From Rusavskia elegans (taxonomy: Eukaryota > Ascomycota > Lecanoromycetes > Teloschistales > Teloschistaceae): a DNA stretch of 64,000 nucleotides. Below are positions 32,725 through 44,006 of the stretch, piece by piece. A program made the translations under genes and the position numbers. The DNA lies in assembly GCA_011316305.1 (NCBI GenBank), contig SAUG01000128.1, positions 105,670-169,669 on the forward strand, given 5' to 3'. The first letter of the stretch is position 1. Every line of letters begins with the position of its first letter. The notes beneath the pieces were generated by a model. It did not search any database and was not told the origin of the DNA. It worked only from the letters and a program-made list of their open reading frames with translations.

Positions 32725-35174
32725 TCACATGATCATCTCTTCGTCGATGCCTGGAAGTCCGGTGGCGGGAAGGCTGGTGTGGGTGTTCATGCCTGCACCG
32801 GATATGTTGGCTGCATTGGATCCGCTTTGTGAATAATTCGGCGCGTTCAATACTGGGGGCGGCTTCAATTGCGTCTTGGAAGTTTCCACAGCATTGGTAG
32901 GCGAGTTCGTGTCCTGGCAACCCGGCGTATGATTCTTGTGATACTTTAAGCCATTGAGATTCTTGTAGCGCTTGCCACACACGTCGCACTGGTACGGCTT
33001 ATGTTTTTGCATGCCCAGAGTCCCGGGATAGGGGGTGGACGTCTCCGGATCGACGATGGAGAAAGTGCCGTCTCCATTGGCGTGCAGTGTTTGCGTGTTG
33101 TGGCCATGCTGAGATATATTAGCTTTGAGTTTCCGCTAAAGGATAGGTATTAACATACATTTTTGTGGTACTTCAACCCATTCAGGTTCTTGTACGCCTT
33201 TTCGCAACCGATGACTGGACAGTGGTAAGGTTTGGGTATACCGTCGTTCGGGCCTGAACCCCCATCAGGAATACCAGCTTGCTTTTGCCGTTCCCGGATG
33301 ATTCTGGCAAGCTCACTGTTTTCGCTGTACTGAGCGTCTCCAAGTTTTGACGCGTTTGACTGTTGAGGTGGAACGTTGCTGTTGTGGCCTCCACCTGCGT
33401 TGTATAACCGTTTTGCTGGCTCGTCGATGCACAAGTCGAGCATACCATCGCCGTTGCCGAATTGAAAATTGCCAAAGGCATCAAACTGGTTCCTCGCACT
33501 CATTTCCGTCGTTCCATCCATAGGATCCAGTTCTACAAAATCGCCGTCCATCTCTCCTGGACTAACAGGGGCTGACGAGTCTGGTGTGGGCATATAACAC
33601 TGCTGCTGCAATGGATGCGCCGTAAGAGTGGGGGTATTAACGGATGAGACTGTAGGGTTGTTATGGTAGGGGTTGCCATTTCGAGATGCTGTCACCGGTG
33701 TAGTGGGATTCGAATTCCGTAAACCTTGATGTTGCTGAAGTGGGTTTCCCGTGTTCAAGGCGCTGGTATCCAGAGGAGGGACCCGAGCAGACGCAGGTTG
33801 ACCAAATTGAGATCGTTGCATCATCCGAGACTGATTTGACATACCCCAGGGATCGTTTGCTGCGGGGTTTGGTTGAGGGTTATAATCAACATCGTCCATC
33901 TCCATGTCTTGAACGGCGTCCATGTCCAGGGACGGATGATGCTGGGAAGCCGCGAAATTGTCCGTCACGGGCTGCGCTTTCTGTACTTTAGGAGTGACGG
34001 GGTTTGATTGTGTCTGCGCATCTGCCGATATCTGCTTCGACTGCGACGGGCAGGTGTTTCGTACCGGGTGTTGCGTTTGTTGCTGTGCGCTTTGACGTAC
34101 AGCGTTGGCCGTGTTTGAAGCTATTGCAGCTTTGTTATCGGGTAGAGCAGCGGGCTGGCTGAGGTTGTTCCGTTGCTGTAGTGACTCTGTGTGGTTCTCC
34201 TCGTAGTGCTGGAGTAGTTCATGGAGAGATGCCATAATCTGACCACAGCAGGAGAAGTCCTTCATGAAATTTGCTTCCAGCTTTGGAATATAGGATGATG
34301 AATGGAAAGACGGTGATTGTTGTGGAAACGGGGAAGACCCCTGCATTATGATTCTGGAAGACGTTAGCATTGAATTCCCAGTCAAAGGAGCAAGTAACTT
34401 CATACTCGTCGCGAACCCAGCTACCGACGGAGATTCCTCCCCAGCTCATGCCTGATACCATACTTCCCGCCAGACTTTCTCTCCGTGGTCTCTCCCGATT
34501 TGCGCTGCTCATGGATATAGGATGGGTGCCACTTCCATAGTGCGATCCTGATGCAGCAAGGCCACTACTCAGGGAATCGCGATGACCGCATCCACTATGC
34601 GGTGCTTTGCCATTGCTGATGTTCATAGCAGGCGTGGGTCGGGTCTCGTTGCCTGACGTGGACTGTAGTGCAGATGTGAGGTTGGAGGTTTGGTGGCGGC
34701 GTGGGGCGACGGCGGAGTGGATTTCCATATTTCGATCTGAGGCAGACGAGTCCTGGAACAAGGGGAAGGTTGAGTCCTCGAAGTCGGACTCAAGAAGGGC
34801 GGAGTCGACGTAGGAGCTGTTGCTGCCAAGGAAGCCAGGGGTCTTGCGATAGTAGGAAGAAAGGAGGTCTCTCTCCCGCTCAACAGACCTGCGACGGAAG
34901 GTGTTCTCAAAGGTTTTGGGAGTACCGATGGGAGTTGTGTCGGCTGTCGAGCTGCGCTCCTGCTCGCTCGTGACGGGCGAGAAGTGCAGCGGAGGCGGTG
35001 TATCCGAATCCAGCTTTACGGCGGAACAGGGTGATCGGGGGGGATCAAGTAGTTAGTAGTGACTCGATGTTGGTTCGCACGGTTGACAGAAGCGACCAGA
35101 GGATCTGCACTTAATTATGTCCGATGATGAAGGGGTTCAAAAATGCATGTGAGTAGTCATACAGTAAGTCGCAT
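32725..35174 (-). CDS. SFP1-like C2H2 zinc-finger transcriptional regulator
   Basis: Exons 35013-34406, 34353-33159 and 33108-32725 are well supported and give 728 residues. Translation must start upstream: a 12-nt exon (ATGCGACTTACT, 35174-35163) with donor GTATGA joins in frame and is tentative. Features: RRRSVERERDLLSSYYRKTPG; GMSWGGISVGSWVRDE; a first finger (CCGQIMASLHELLQHYEENH); a long Gln/Asn/Pro-rich region; then two paired fingers, CPVIGCEKAYKNLNGLKYH and CDVCGKRYKNLNGLKYHKNH. An intron splits the first of these just before its HGH. The repeated YKNLNGLKYHKNH signature is that of Sfp1, which in yeast controls ribosomal protein and ribosome-biogenesis genes under TOR. The orthologue's targets in filamentous fungi are less certain. 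Confidence 0.85.
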
Positions 35175-35574
35175 GTACGGAAGAGAGGTAGTTGACTGGG
35201 GAGGCGGCAGGTGAAGCGGTAGAAGTGATCGACCTCCAATACACGTCGGCAATGACCTCACGCTACTTGACACGACGCTCGATTCGGTAAGACCCAACGG
35301 CGAGTCTGGACCCTGCCGAACCAGATGTAAGGTAAGGTAGTCAGTCACTCCTCACGATGTACAATTGTTAAACGGTGTTCGTCCATGGTGTTTCGATCCG
35401 GTAGTCGCGAATACTGACCTGTATGCAAATAGTGGGTATATAATATATCTATCTATCAAGCCAAATGGATACCGCCCTTAAGAAGCTCCTGCGAAAAAGG
35501 GGTATCTCTCTATTAACACGCCCAGCAAACCCTTCCATAACACCTCAAAACCAATAACAAGCATAATTTACACA
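35175..35574. other. intergenic spacer
   Basis: Promoter or leader of the SFP1-like gene and 3' end of the SFR1-like gene; no further feature is seen. Confidence 0.4.
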
Positions 35575-36411
35575 TCAATCGTTCCACCGCTGTTGCGCCT
35601 TATCGTACCCGATCATTTCCAGCGGAATATGAAGACTCTGCAACATCCTTTCCATCGTGAAGCCTTCATCCTCCTCATTCTCTGCTTGCTCCTTCACATC
35701 CCTCTCCATCCTCCTTCTTTCCCCTTTCTCTTCTTTTCCTTCTTCTTCTCTGTCACCATCATCATCCTCAGCATGTCCTTTGTTTTCCTCCCAACCATCA
35801 TGCCACCCCCTCGCGCCTTCCGCTTGGGTGCTCCTCCATTTCTTCCATCCGCCCATTCCCTGCACCTTTTCCTTCATCCCCACGAAAACTTCTTCCGCTG
35901 CGTCTCTGCTCGTCAGTCTCCACTTCTTGATCAGTCCCTCCAACTCAGCGTGCTCACTCGAAGCCTCGATATCCAGGGCTTGCGTAGTGGTTTCGAGGCT
36001 GGCGCGGAGGGAGGAGAGGGTATTGAGCAGGTGAGTGTGGTGTTTCTGATGCTTGTCGAGTTGAGAGCCAGGCTTTGTAGGGGAGGTGGAGGGAAAGGAC
36101 GGGAGTGGATGAGTGGAGCGTTGGGCAGTTGAGAAGGTTGAAGCTGCGGAGATGGGCGAGGACCGCTGTACCGCATCTCCGTCGGTAGAAGACGATGAGC
36201 CTGGTAGTTGTGCATCGTTCTCCGGTTGGTACGTGGGTTTCAATGGAGTCCTGAATGGAGATTTGAATGGCTTGTTCAGCGGATTGGTGATCTCGATTTT
36301 TCTCCGCTTCTTTGGCGGCGACGGTGACGGAAGGAACGAGTCGATAACATGACTCAACTCCGGCAGCTCCGATGCGCTGTCCTCAGCTTGACCATCAGGC
36401 TCTTCTGTCAT
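35575..36411 (-). CDS. SFR1: Swi5-Sfr1 recombination accessory protein, SFR1/MEI5-like
   Basis: Single exon, 278 residues, similar in size to fission yeast Sfr1 (299). The N-terminal half is disordered with a basic nuclear-localisation run (PPKKRRKIE) followed by NKPFKSPFRTPLK, the short motif shared by Sfr1/Mei5/Dds20 proteins that helps contact Rad51 or DNA. A coiled coil starts near residue 125 (LDKHQKHHTHLLNTLSSLRA) and the acidic C-terminus ends with MLQSLHIPLEMIGYD. Sfr1 pairs with Swi5 to stabilise Rad51/Dmc1 filaments in homologous recombination. The assignment rests on the KPFKSP motif, coiled coil and C-terminal pattern; overall identity is usually low in this family. Confidence 0.72.
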   Translation of the reverse strand: MTEEPDGQAEDSASELPELSHVIDSFLPSPSPPKKRRKIEITNPLNKPFKSPFRTPLKPTYQPENDAQLPGSSSSTDGDAVQRSSPISAASTFSTAQRSTHPLPSFPSTSPTKPGSQLDKHQKHHTHLLNTLSSLRASLETTTQALDIEASSEHAELEGLIKKWRLTSRDAAEEVFVGMKEKVQGMGGWKKWRSTQAEGARGWHDGWEENKGHAEDDDGDREEEGKEEKGERRRMERDVKEQAENEEDEGFTMERMLQSLHIPLEMIGYDKAQQRWND

Positions 36412-36618
36412 TGCCGTGGACGAAAAGGCTGCTTTTAATCACCGTCGTTGCTTCTCGGGCCATCCGATCGGTGGTGGATGTGACGTCATCCCGTTACCGC
36501 TGCTCATAAATGTTTGCTTCGTCTTCAACGCAGTCTCTCTAATCGCCCATACCCACCACTAAACGCCTCTAGCCTTTCACAAACATTACAACAGTCCAGC
36601 TACCATCAGGTCATCAAG
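36412..36618. promoter_or_regulatory. shared divergent promoter (SFR1-like / SRPBCC gene)
   Basis: Only 207 bp separate two divergent start codons, so both genes must be driven from this interval. It contains a TGACGTCA palindrome (36480-36487), the CRE/ATF-CREB consensus. Confidence 0.55.
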
Positions 36619-37441
36619 ATGTCGACGGCAATCCCCACCTCGACCTCAATCACCGAATCTGCCGTCATCCCTGCCCATTTATCCCATGTCTGGCATTTCA
36701 TCAAACTGCAAGACTTCCACACTTTCTGGAGCAAGCTGAAGGGATCAGACTTTGTGAAAGGGACGAGCCCCGAGACGGATGTAGTCAAATGGGAGTTCAA
36801 AGATGGCACCATGTTGGATGTCAAGCAGGAGGAGCATTCGGTACGCCTTCTCCCTCTTTCCAATCCCTTCCCTTGATCTTCGCTTCCCCTTTGGCTCGAC
36901 TGGCTTGCGAATAGGGCATGTCAAGATAACAAGCTCACCTGTGGTTGTGAAATTATAGTCAATCGACCACTACATAACCTACTCCGTAATCGCCTCCACG
37001 CCCGCCCTCTCTTACTCCTCCGTTGTCTCCACGATTCGCTGCTACCCCATCACATCTGGGACCGCCGAGGGCCAGACATTCGTTACTTGGAGTGGCAACT
37101 TCTCCTCTGATGCTGATGCCGGTATGTTTACTTCACTTGTCTTTCATCCGCTTTAAACATTCCAAGCATGGCATCGCTGGCTGGTATCGATGGTATCGAC
37201 AAAAATCGACATCACATTTGTGCTTTCTGCCCTTCGGCCCTTTCACGTTCCAAACAGCCATCCAAGCGCCTGTACGAACAAACCAGCCCTTCCGACTCTT
37301 CATCTCCACCATCCTCCTCGCCATGTCTGAGAATTAGCCTGCTAACTTCACGTTTCCATAGGTGTCATCGAAGACGCACGTTTCAAGCGTCAGGAAGCGT
37401 TGGCGGATCTAGCGGCCAAGGTGGGCGAGAAGAAGAAGTAG
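36619..37441 (+). CDS. SRPBCC/Bet v 1-like lipid-binding-fold protein
   Basis: Exons 36619-36840, 36959-37121 and 37362-37441 join in frame to 154 residues. The pattern fits the START-like SRPBCC fold (polyketide cyclase/dehydrase group): an N-terminal strand ITESAVIPAHLSHVWHFIK, a helix DFHTFWSKLKG, strands with VVKWEFKDGTMLDVKQEEHS, SIDHYITYSVIAS and SSVVSTIRCYPIT, the G-x-TFVTWSGNF strand, and a C-terminal helix (DARFKRQEALADLAAKVGEK). The third intron end has a clear GCTAAC branch site. Such proteins bind hydrophobic ligands in a cavity; the ligand is unknown. No signal peptide is seen, so it is probably cytosolic. Confidence 0.82.
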
Positions 37442-38355
37442 TGTGATGATGAGGATGGTTGTTTGTGATGCTGCATGATACCATAGCAGAAGAGGGAAAA
37501 CAGGGGGTGGAGGGAATGGGAGAAAAGGAAATGGTTGTGCATATGTGTTATGAAGCATGGCTTGCATGAATGAGTATGATACCACCTGAATTAACATCGA
37601 TGAGTGAGCTGGTTTGCCATGATACAGTTCTATGGATGATCATGGCAGCTTGGACGCTGTTACTTGTTCCCTCTGTGTATTCATAGCCGAAGAGTTGTTG
37701 ACAGCCGTAGCTGATTGTCGATGGGCTGTGCCGTGCTGGCACGCAGTCCAGCAAGTGAAAGAAAGAAATAGAGAACATCTCGGAAAATCAGGCTGTCTGA
37801 GGTACGTACTCCGCAAGACTGTTCTTCCCCATCATCAGTCGCCCTCACTGTGTTCCCAGTGTCCCCACAGCCGGTCAAGTCTAGAAACGGCCTCGCAAGC
37901 TGGAAAGAGGTCGATCCGGATGAAATTCCGAGTAGCTGGAGCAATGACAGGTCAATACGCTACGTGGCATGTATGAAGGCATTCGAGTGGGAGCGTGCAG
38001 TGCACACCACCATATATCTGCTGGCTTCATTGGGTGCCTCTCGTTGATGATGCAGCTCTAGCGCCAGCCTTGCCTTCACGATAGGACCAGGGATGTTCTG
38101 GTCATCGTTCACAGGCTCATGCATGATACCCTGCTGCAGAGCAAACAAGTCATTCCAGCAGTGAAGCTCCGAGCTCTTCTGGGTGCCCTGCAAACCCAGG
38201 TACTGTATGCTCATTCATACACAGCCTTCCATTTTCCTATGAACAAACCTCTAGCCTTATCGATGTCTTACGATTTCTAGTAGTATTTCATCCAACGCTT
38301 CTCTTCTTTTCTTTCCACTTAACTTCTGGATCTCTTGAAACACCCTTGCCACAGA
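37442..38355. other. intergenic stretch
   Basis: About 0.9 kb; the short frames on both strands have no domains. It holds the 3' leader of the SRPBCC gene and the promoter of the dynamin-like gene. Confidence 0.5.
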
Positions 38356-41034
38356 ATGGTTGACACCGCGCAAACAGAAGATGGATTTGCAAAAGCCACC
38401 TCGGCACTGCAATCAAGTGACCATGGCCAGCTCCTTGATGTGATCGATCATCTTCGAGCTTTGGGCATCGACCGTCACGTTCCCTTGCCCCAACTTGTCG
38501 TTTGCGGCGACCAATCCTCGGGGAAAAGTTCTGTCCTAGAGGCTGTTTCTGGTGTCCGCTTTCCAACCAAAGATACACTTTGCACCCGTTTTGCAACCGA
38601 ACTCATCCTTCGCCGCAGCGTCTCTCCAAATGTCGACATCAAGATCAGACCCAGTCCCGACAGATCACCTGATGAGAAAGCCAAATTGCTGGCTTTCGAG
38701 GCTCCAAGTAGCAACATCGAAAAGTTCCCCCTGCTGGTCGAAGCGGCAAAGGAGGCCATGGGAATCGACGCCCATGCCAGACGATTCAGCGAAGACGTAT
38801 TGCGTGTCGAGCTTTCCGGACCGCATCAGCCTCACTTGACGCTCGTTGACCTCCCAGGCCTGTTTCACTCCGGCAGCAAGGAACAGTCCTACGACGAAGC
38901 CAAGCTGGTCAAGTCACTCGTCCAGCGATACATGAAGAACGAGAGGAGTATCATCCTTGCTGTCGTTACTGCCAAGAATGACTATGCCAATCAGATCGTC
39001 ACCAGATTCGCCAGAAGATACGATCCAAAGGGCTTGCGCACTATGGGAATCGTCACCAAGCCTGATACACTGCATCCCGGCTCGGACAGCGAGACATCGT
39101 TTCTTAATCTGGTAAAAAACGAAGATGTTGTTTTCCGCCTCGGATGGCACGTTCTCCGCAATCGCGACTTCGACATGAGAGATTACTCGACAAAAGACCG
39201 CGACCAGGAGGAGAGGAACTTTTTCTCGCGAGGAGTCTGGACATTCTTGCCAACGGACACACTCGGAGTCGACGCCCTGAAACCTCGCCTGAGCAATGTT
39301 CTTCGAAACCAGATCATCACGGTGCTTCCAAGTCTGATCAAGGATGTTGAGCAAGGTATCAAAGACTGCAATGCCAGGCTTCACAAACTCGGTGATACAA
39401 GGGGGACGTTGCAGGAGCAGCGACAGTATCTGATCCGGCTCAGTCAGCGCTTCTCCATCTTGGTCAAAGCTGCTGTTGACGGTGTGTATGGTGATGAGTT
39501 CTTTGGTGATCCCATGACGGCCGAAGGTAAGAGCAAGCGCCTGAGAGCGGTCATCCAGGACCTTCTATTGCGTTTTGCAGAGGACATGCGCCGTAATGGC
39601 CAGCAATGGAAGATCATCGGAGATGGCGTTGAGGTGGCTGACGGTCACGTTGACGGGATGATCCGGCATTCGGACTATCTGGACCATGTGTGTGACTTGA
39701 TGCGGAGGACTAGAGGCCGTGAACTACCTGGGACATTCAACCCTCTGATCATCGGGGAACTGTTCTATGAGCAGTCCAAGCCCTGGAAGGCATTGATTGA
39801 TCGGTACTGCCGGGAAGTACTTGAAGATATTCAAACTCTACTCCGGTACACAGTCAATAGCACGGCTGACAGTGTAACCGCCCAAGCTCTACTGCAAACT
39901 CTCCTTTATCCTGCCCTGGAGACGCGTAAATCATTGTTCGAGACCAAGGTTTCGGAGGTCCTTGAACCCCATCAGCGCGGCCATGCTATCACTTATAACC
40001 ATTATTTCACGGACAATGTCCAGGAAGCTCGGCAGGGATATGAGAAGGAAGACAAAGCACGAAGCGTCCGAGCCTTCTTGGGAGTTGATCGAAACGCCAA
40101 TTTATTCCGGGCCTCACAATCGATCGACGTGTCGAAACTCGTAGATTCACTAGGTAATTCCACACAAAAAGACATGGATATCTACGCTTGTTCGGAGGCA
40201 ACCTATTGCATGCAAGCCTACTACAAGGTACGTAAAGCCCGTCGCTCACAACAGACGAAAGTCGCAATCCGACTCGTCCGCTAACCAAGAAATCCTATCC
40301 CGATTACTGAGTCCTTGTTTATTCCAGGTCGCCATGAAAATCCTAGTCGACAATATCAGCGTACTAGCAGTAGAAAAATGCCTGCTAAGCGACCTCGCCG
40401 CCATCCTATCGCCAGAAACAATCGTCCAGCTCAGCGACGAAGAGATCACCGCCCTTGCCGCCGAATCGGAGACTTCCGTGCTGGAGAGACGACGTACCAC
40501 AGAGGAGCTTAACATCCTACAGGAAGGATTGGTGGTATTGAATCGCTTCAGTCGATTAAGAAGCACAGGTCAGTCCAGTTCTGCTCATCTAACCTATCCC
40601 ATACACCACTGGTGGGGCATCCGACCTGGTGGGTATGGCAGAGGAGGTATCGGATGCCCGCCATCCCGCCAGTCGAAGGGATGGCAGCGTTAATGAAATT
40701 TCTTTTTGCTGATATATATCGTCAAGGCGATCCGAATTGTGATGACGGAGAAGTGATGACCCCTGAAGACGGCCCACAGAGCAGTGAAGGCAGCGAGGAC
40801 GAAGGGGTTGGTAATGAAAGCGTCATTCCAAGCGATGAGGGGAACGAAACAGAACTCAATCAAGAGGTTGAAACCGTCTATGAAATCGCCCGTGAACCAC
40901 CGCCGCAACCACCGCCAGTTGCAGAGCGGCTAGGGATAGATGAAGACATCGGTAGTTTCGGCTGGGCCCGGGGTGGTGCGTCGAAGTCAAAGAAGTCTAG
41001 AGGCGTTTCGATAGGATTCGTGGACGATGAGTAA
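38356..41034 (+). CDS. dynamin-like large GTPase (Mx/dynamin-related)
   Basis: Exons 38356-40227, 40328-40568 and 40727-41034 give 806 residues. GTPase motifs are intact: G1 GDQSSGKSS (51-59), G2 Thr in TLCTRF, G3 DLPG (about 165) and G4 TKPD (about 233). A middle or stalk region follows, and a GTPase effector-like helix spans exons 1-2 (ACSEATYCMQAYYKVAMKIL, then NISVLAVEKCLLSDLAAILS). The C-terminal exon encodes an acidic disordered tail ending in GFVDDE. There is no PH domain or proline-rich end as in classical dynamin, so it fits the Mx-like dynamin-related class that is multicopy in filamentous fungi; the membrane target is unknown. The ATG at 38356 is used because the frame before it opens only with TTG. 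Intron 2 (158 nt) contains a copy of the dispersed palindromic repeat. Confidence 0.9.
40600..40697 (-). repeat. dispersed palindromic repeat, copy 3, inside intron 2 of the dynamin-like gene
   Basis: On the minus strand it reads CCATCCCTTCGACTGG, then GGGCATCCGATACCTC...CTGCCA...TCGGATGCC, matching copies 1 and 4. Two hairpins are visible on the plus strand: GGCATCCGA (40616-40624) with TCGGATGCC (to 40658), and GCCATCCC (40660-40667) with GGGATGGC (40678-40685). Confidence 0.8.
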
Positions 41035-42292
41035 AATCGTCGACGGGGGCTGGAGGATGTGATAGATATGATGTTTTTCTGATCTCAGAAATCTATACAC
41101 AATTCTCGTATGCATACCTACTCTACCGCTTACCCGCTCGTGCCTTCGAGTCTATAGCCTCGTATCCATCCTGGTACGTACTTCAAACCCCCCATCCCTC
41201 CTCCCCGTCTCTATCCCCTCCCCCTCCCTATCTTCAAACCCCATGCCTCCTCACCTCGTCTTCCCTTCTCCCACCTACACTCCCCCTAATATCGCAAACA
41301 AACAACCACCCTTCCCCCACAGTCAGCGGCGTATATATAAGACCGAATCGTCCCGGCAACCTCACTACCACCACCCCCTTCACCCCCAGCACCAGCACCA
41401 GCGCCAGCACCAGCGCCAACCACTACCACAAATGTCTCCTTACACTCCATGACCTTTCATCAAACCCATCCAAAATCTCGGGGGAATGTGACGGAATGTA
41501 CCTTTTTAAGTCCTTTGAAATAAGCCATTACTGTGGATAGATGATCTGTTGACATGGAAGTGAGGTACGTATAAATTCCCAGTAAAGAGGAAACAAGAAG
41601 GAAGGAAAATAAAAGAAAAGAAAATAAAGGGGGGGGGGACGGGGGATATATAGTCAATACAACAGCAATTATATTGCTTTACAGAATATACCACCCCCTT
41701 ATCAACCCCCTCTATTCTATTCCACAACACAAGAAGCTCCCGATCCCCATGAACAATCAACACGCACCCATCGCAAACCAAAATAAGCCCTTCCCATTCC
41801 TTTTTTTGAAAATGACTCTGGAAGCAGTAAAATTGGGATATATCCAAAGAAAAGAACAACAAAACTGCCAATTTTCTTAAGAAGGATATAGAATTCATGT
41901 CTGCCGTTTCTTTAGCATGGATGTATTGTATATATATACTCGTATCGTTGACGATGGGGCGGCAGATGTAAAGAGGTTCATGCGAGGAGAGTAAGGTATG
42001 GTCGGAAGGGTAGCGTATGGTGTTATATCTGTACAGGAGATGGGTTTGTTGCTTTTGAGGTATTGGCGATGGATGGCCTGTGTGATGGGCGGCGGTATGT
42101 ATTTGAGGAATGATGGTATTTAACACCTAAGGTTTGATATGTAAACGGATTGCGATGACACCGTTGAGATACATGTCAATGATAGTAAAAGGTTAGCGAT
42201 AGGATTTCTGTTAGCTGATAAAGATTCGATGATGATGGGTGGATTTTTCTTTGCCTACGACAGAAGAATGCAAAGCAAAGCTGGCTATTCGT
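41035..42292. other. intergenic stretch between convergent genes
   Basis: Shared 3' flank of the dynamin-like gene and MDM12. C-rich and A/T-rich low-complexity tracts, including a G9 run near 41630; no gene is seen. Confidence 0.6.
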
Positions 42293-43456
42293 TCACACCA
42301 AAAAGGTCCAAAAACTAGGCCACACAAATTCCTCCTCGAAGATCCTCCTCACCTGCTCCAACACAAACTTCTCCACCTTGCCGACATTCCGCAACACCTG
42401 CTTGCCGCTTTCCTGCCGACCGATCTCGCTCTCGACTCGGATCTCTCGCAGCAGTCCTCCCAGGCTTCCATTCCCACCTCTTTCCCCATTACCAGTGACG
42501 TCGGCACCAATGAGCGTTCGGGCGTCCTCTTCCCCCAGAAAACAGAAATGAGCGCGGTGCCGGAGATACGCTACTATAGCGACCCCATCGAAAGATAGGC
42601 CTGTGATGTTCAGTTTCAGGGGTATGCCGACGAATGAGGGCATGGGGTAATCGAGTAGGATTTCGGCCGTCATGGATAGTTTGATGTTGCCGGTGTAAGA
42701 GATGTGGAGTACGATTTGGAGGTCGTTTTTCGGTGATGGGGATTCTGTACGTTTCGATCCCTGTGGAGAAGAAGGATGCGGTGCGCGGGCATAGTCTTCC
42801 GCTGTTGAAGGCCGTGAGCTGGCATCATTGTCATCCGCGTACGAATGACGACGAGTGGTTTGGGATTGGCTTTGGCGAACGGGTGAATGTTGCCGTATAT
42901 GTACGAAGGGCGGATATGCATGCAAATCACCCCCTCCCCATCCGGCAGTTCCGCCCGCGACGGCGGCGAGGGGCGTGGATGTGCCTGAGAGGCCGGTGGA
43001 TGAGAGCGGGAGGTGGAAGTAGGAGAGGTTGGATGTTCCGCCTGGGATTCCGGGTGTGCTTGATCTCGAGAAGCGGGTGGTGTCGAGTGGTGTTGGACGG
43101 AGTATTGATCGGGGAGCGGGGGGTTTGAAGTTATTGGTGTAGGAATCTTCGTCGCTTCCCACGTCTTGTTGGCGATCGGTCGCACTCGTCTCCCCGTCGT
43201 CCCCCCCGCCATCCCCGTCCTCACCACCCTCACTATCCCCATCCTCATAAAACTCCGCCAACGGATCTCCCAAGTCCTTCAACTCCACCACCGGAGCCTC
43301 ATCGCCGAAATCGAACGAATGCACCTCCACAGAGCGAATGAAGCGCGGGAGTTGAACGGACTGGAACTTCTCGTTTATGAAGTCGCGGATGGATTCAGCA
43401 AGGGCGAGACCTTCGGGGCCGGTGGTGAGGCCGGACCAGTCGATGTCTATTGACAT
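42293..43456 (-). CDS. MDM12: ERMES complex subunit Mdm12 (SMP domain)
   Basis: Single exon, 387 residues. The N-terminus MSIDIDWSGLTTGPEGLALA and the following FIRSVEVHSFDFGDEAPVVELKDLGDP are typical of Mdm12. The SMP lipid-transfer domain is interrupted by a long acidic and Ser/Pro-rich insert (about 70-240), as usual in filamentous fungi. It resumes with DLQIVLHISYTGNIKLSMTA and ILLDYPMPSFVGIPLKLNIT and ends with VGKVEKFVLEQVRRIFEEEF. Mdm12 bridges Mmm1 and Mdm10/Mdm34 at ER-mitochondria contact sites and carries phospholipids. The frame is intact and longer than yeast Mdm12 (271) because of the insert. Confidence 0.95.
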   Translation of the reverse strand: MSIDIDWSGLTTGPEGLALAESIRDFINEKFQSVQLPRFIRSVEVHSFDFGDEAPVVELKDLGDPLAEFYEDGDSEGGEDGDGGGDDGETSATDRQQDVGSDEDSYTNNFKPPAPRSILRPTPLDTTRFSRSSTPGIPGGTSNLSYFHLPLSSTGLSGTSTPLAAVAGGTAGWGGGDLHAYPPFVHIRQHSPVRQSQSQTTRRHSYADDNDASSRPSTAEDYARAPHPSSPQGSKRTESPSPKNDLQIVLHISYTGNIKLSMTAEILLDYPMPSFVGIPLKLNITGLSFDGVAIVAYLRHRAHFCFLGEEDARTLIGADVTGNGERGGNGSLGGLLREIRVESEIGRQESGKQVLRNVGKVEKFVLEQVRRIFEEEFVWPSFWTFLV

Positions 43457-44006
43457 GAGGTTGAAAAGAAATAAAGTAGGAAAGGAGAGGGTTTGTGGGG
43501 CTGGAAACCCTAAGGCAGCCCCTGAGTAGCCCCTTTTTACTTGGTGGCAGTCTCTACTCTATTCCGATCATGAGCTTTCCGTACGACTTCGTTGGCATCT
43601 AGCAAGGATACCCTTCATTGATGTTCTACAAAATTCCTCCAATGATTTTGCATTCTTGTTGTCTAACACTAGTGACTGATAAACTACAAACCAAAGGAGA
43701 CCTCTCAATGTTTCACTCCCACCCGGAAGCTTTTTAAAAATCCTCCACCTCGAAGTGAAAATTATCGTGGCCACTGACAGGGTGCCTGGTACAAAGTGGC
43801 TGTACATCAAAATTCCTTGCTCGACTTTTCGCTGACAAATGCTTCCAACATCCGACCCAACATGTCAATCACTTACCGCATCCACAAATGATGCATATCG
43901 CCGAAATCCTGAGAACTTTCTCGACGGACCCCTGACACAAATTCCCAGCTCAGGCTGTTAGTCATGAAAAATCTCACCCGGTTACCTGCCTCAGCAATTC
44001 TTGGGA
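43457..44006. other. intergenic spacer
   Basis: Between two minus-strand genes; MDM12 promoter and 3' end of the next gene. No other feature is seen. Confidence 0.5.
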
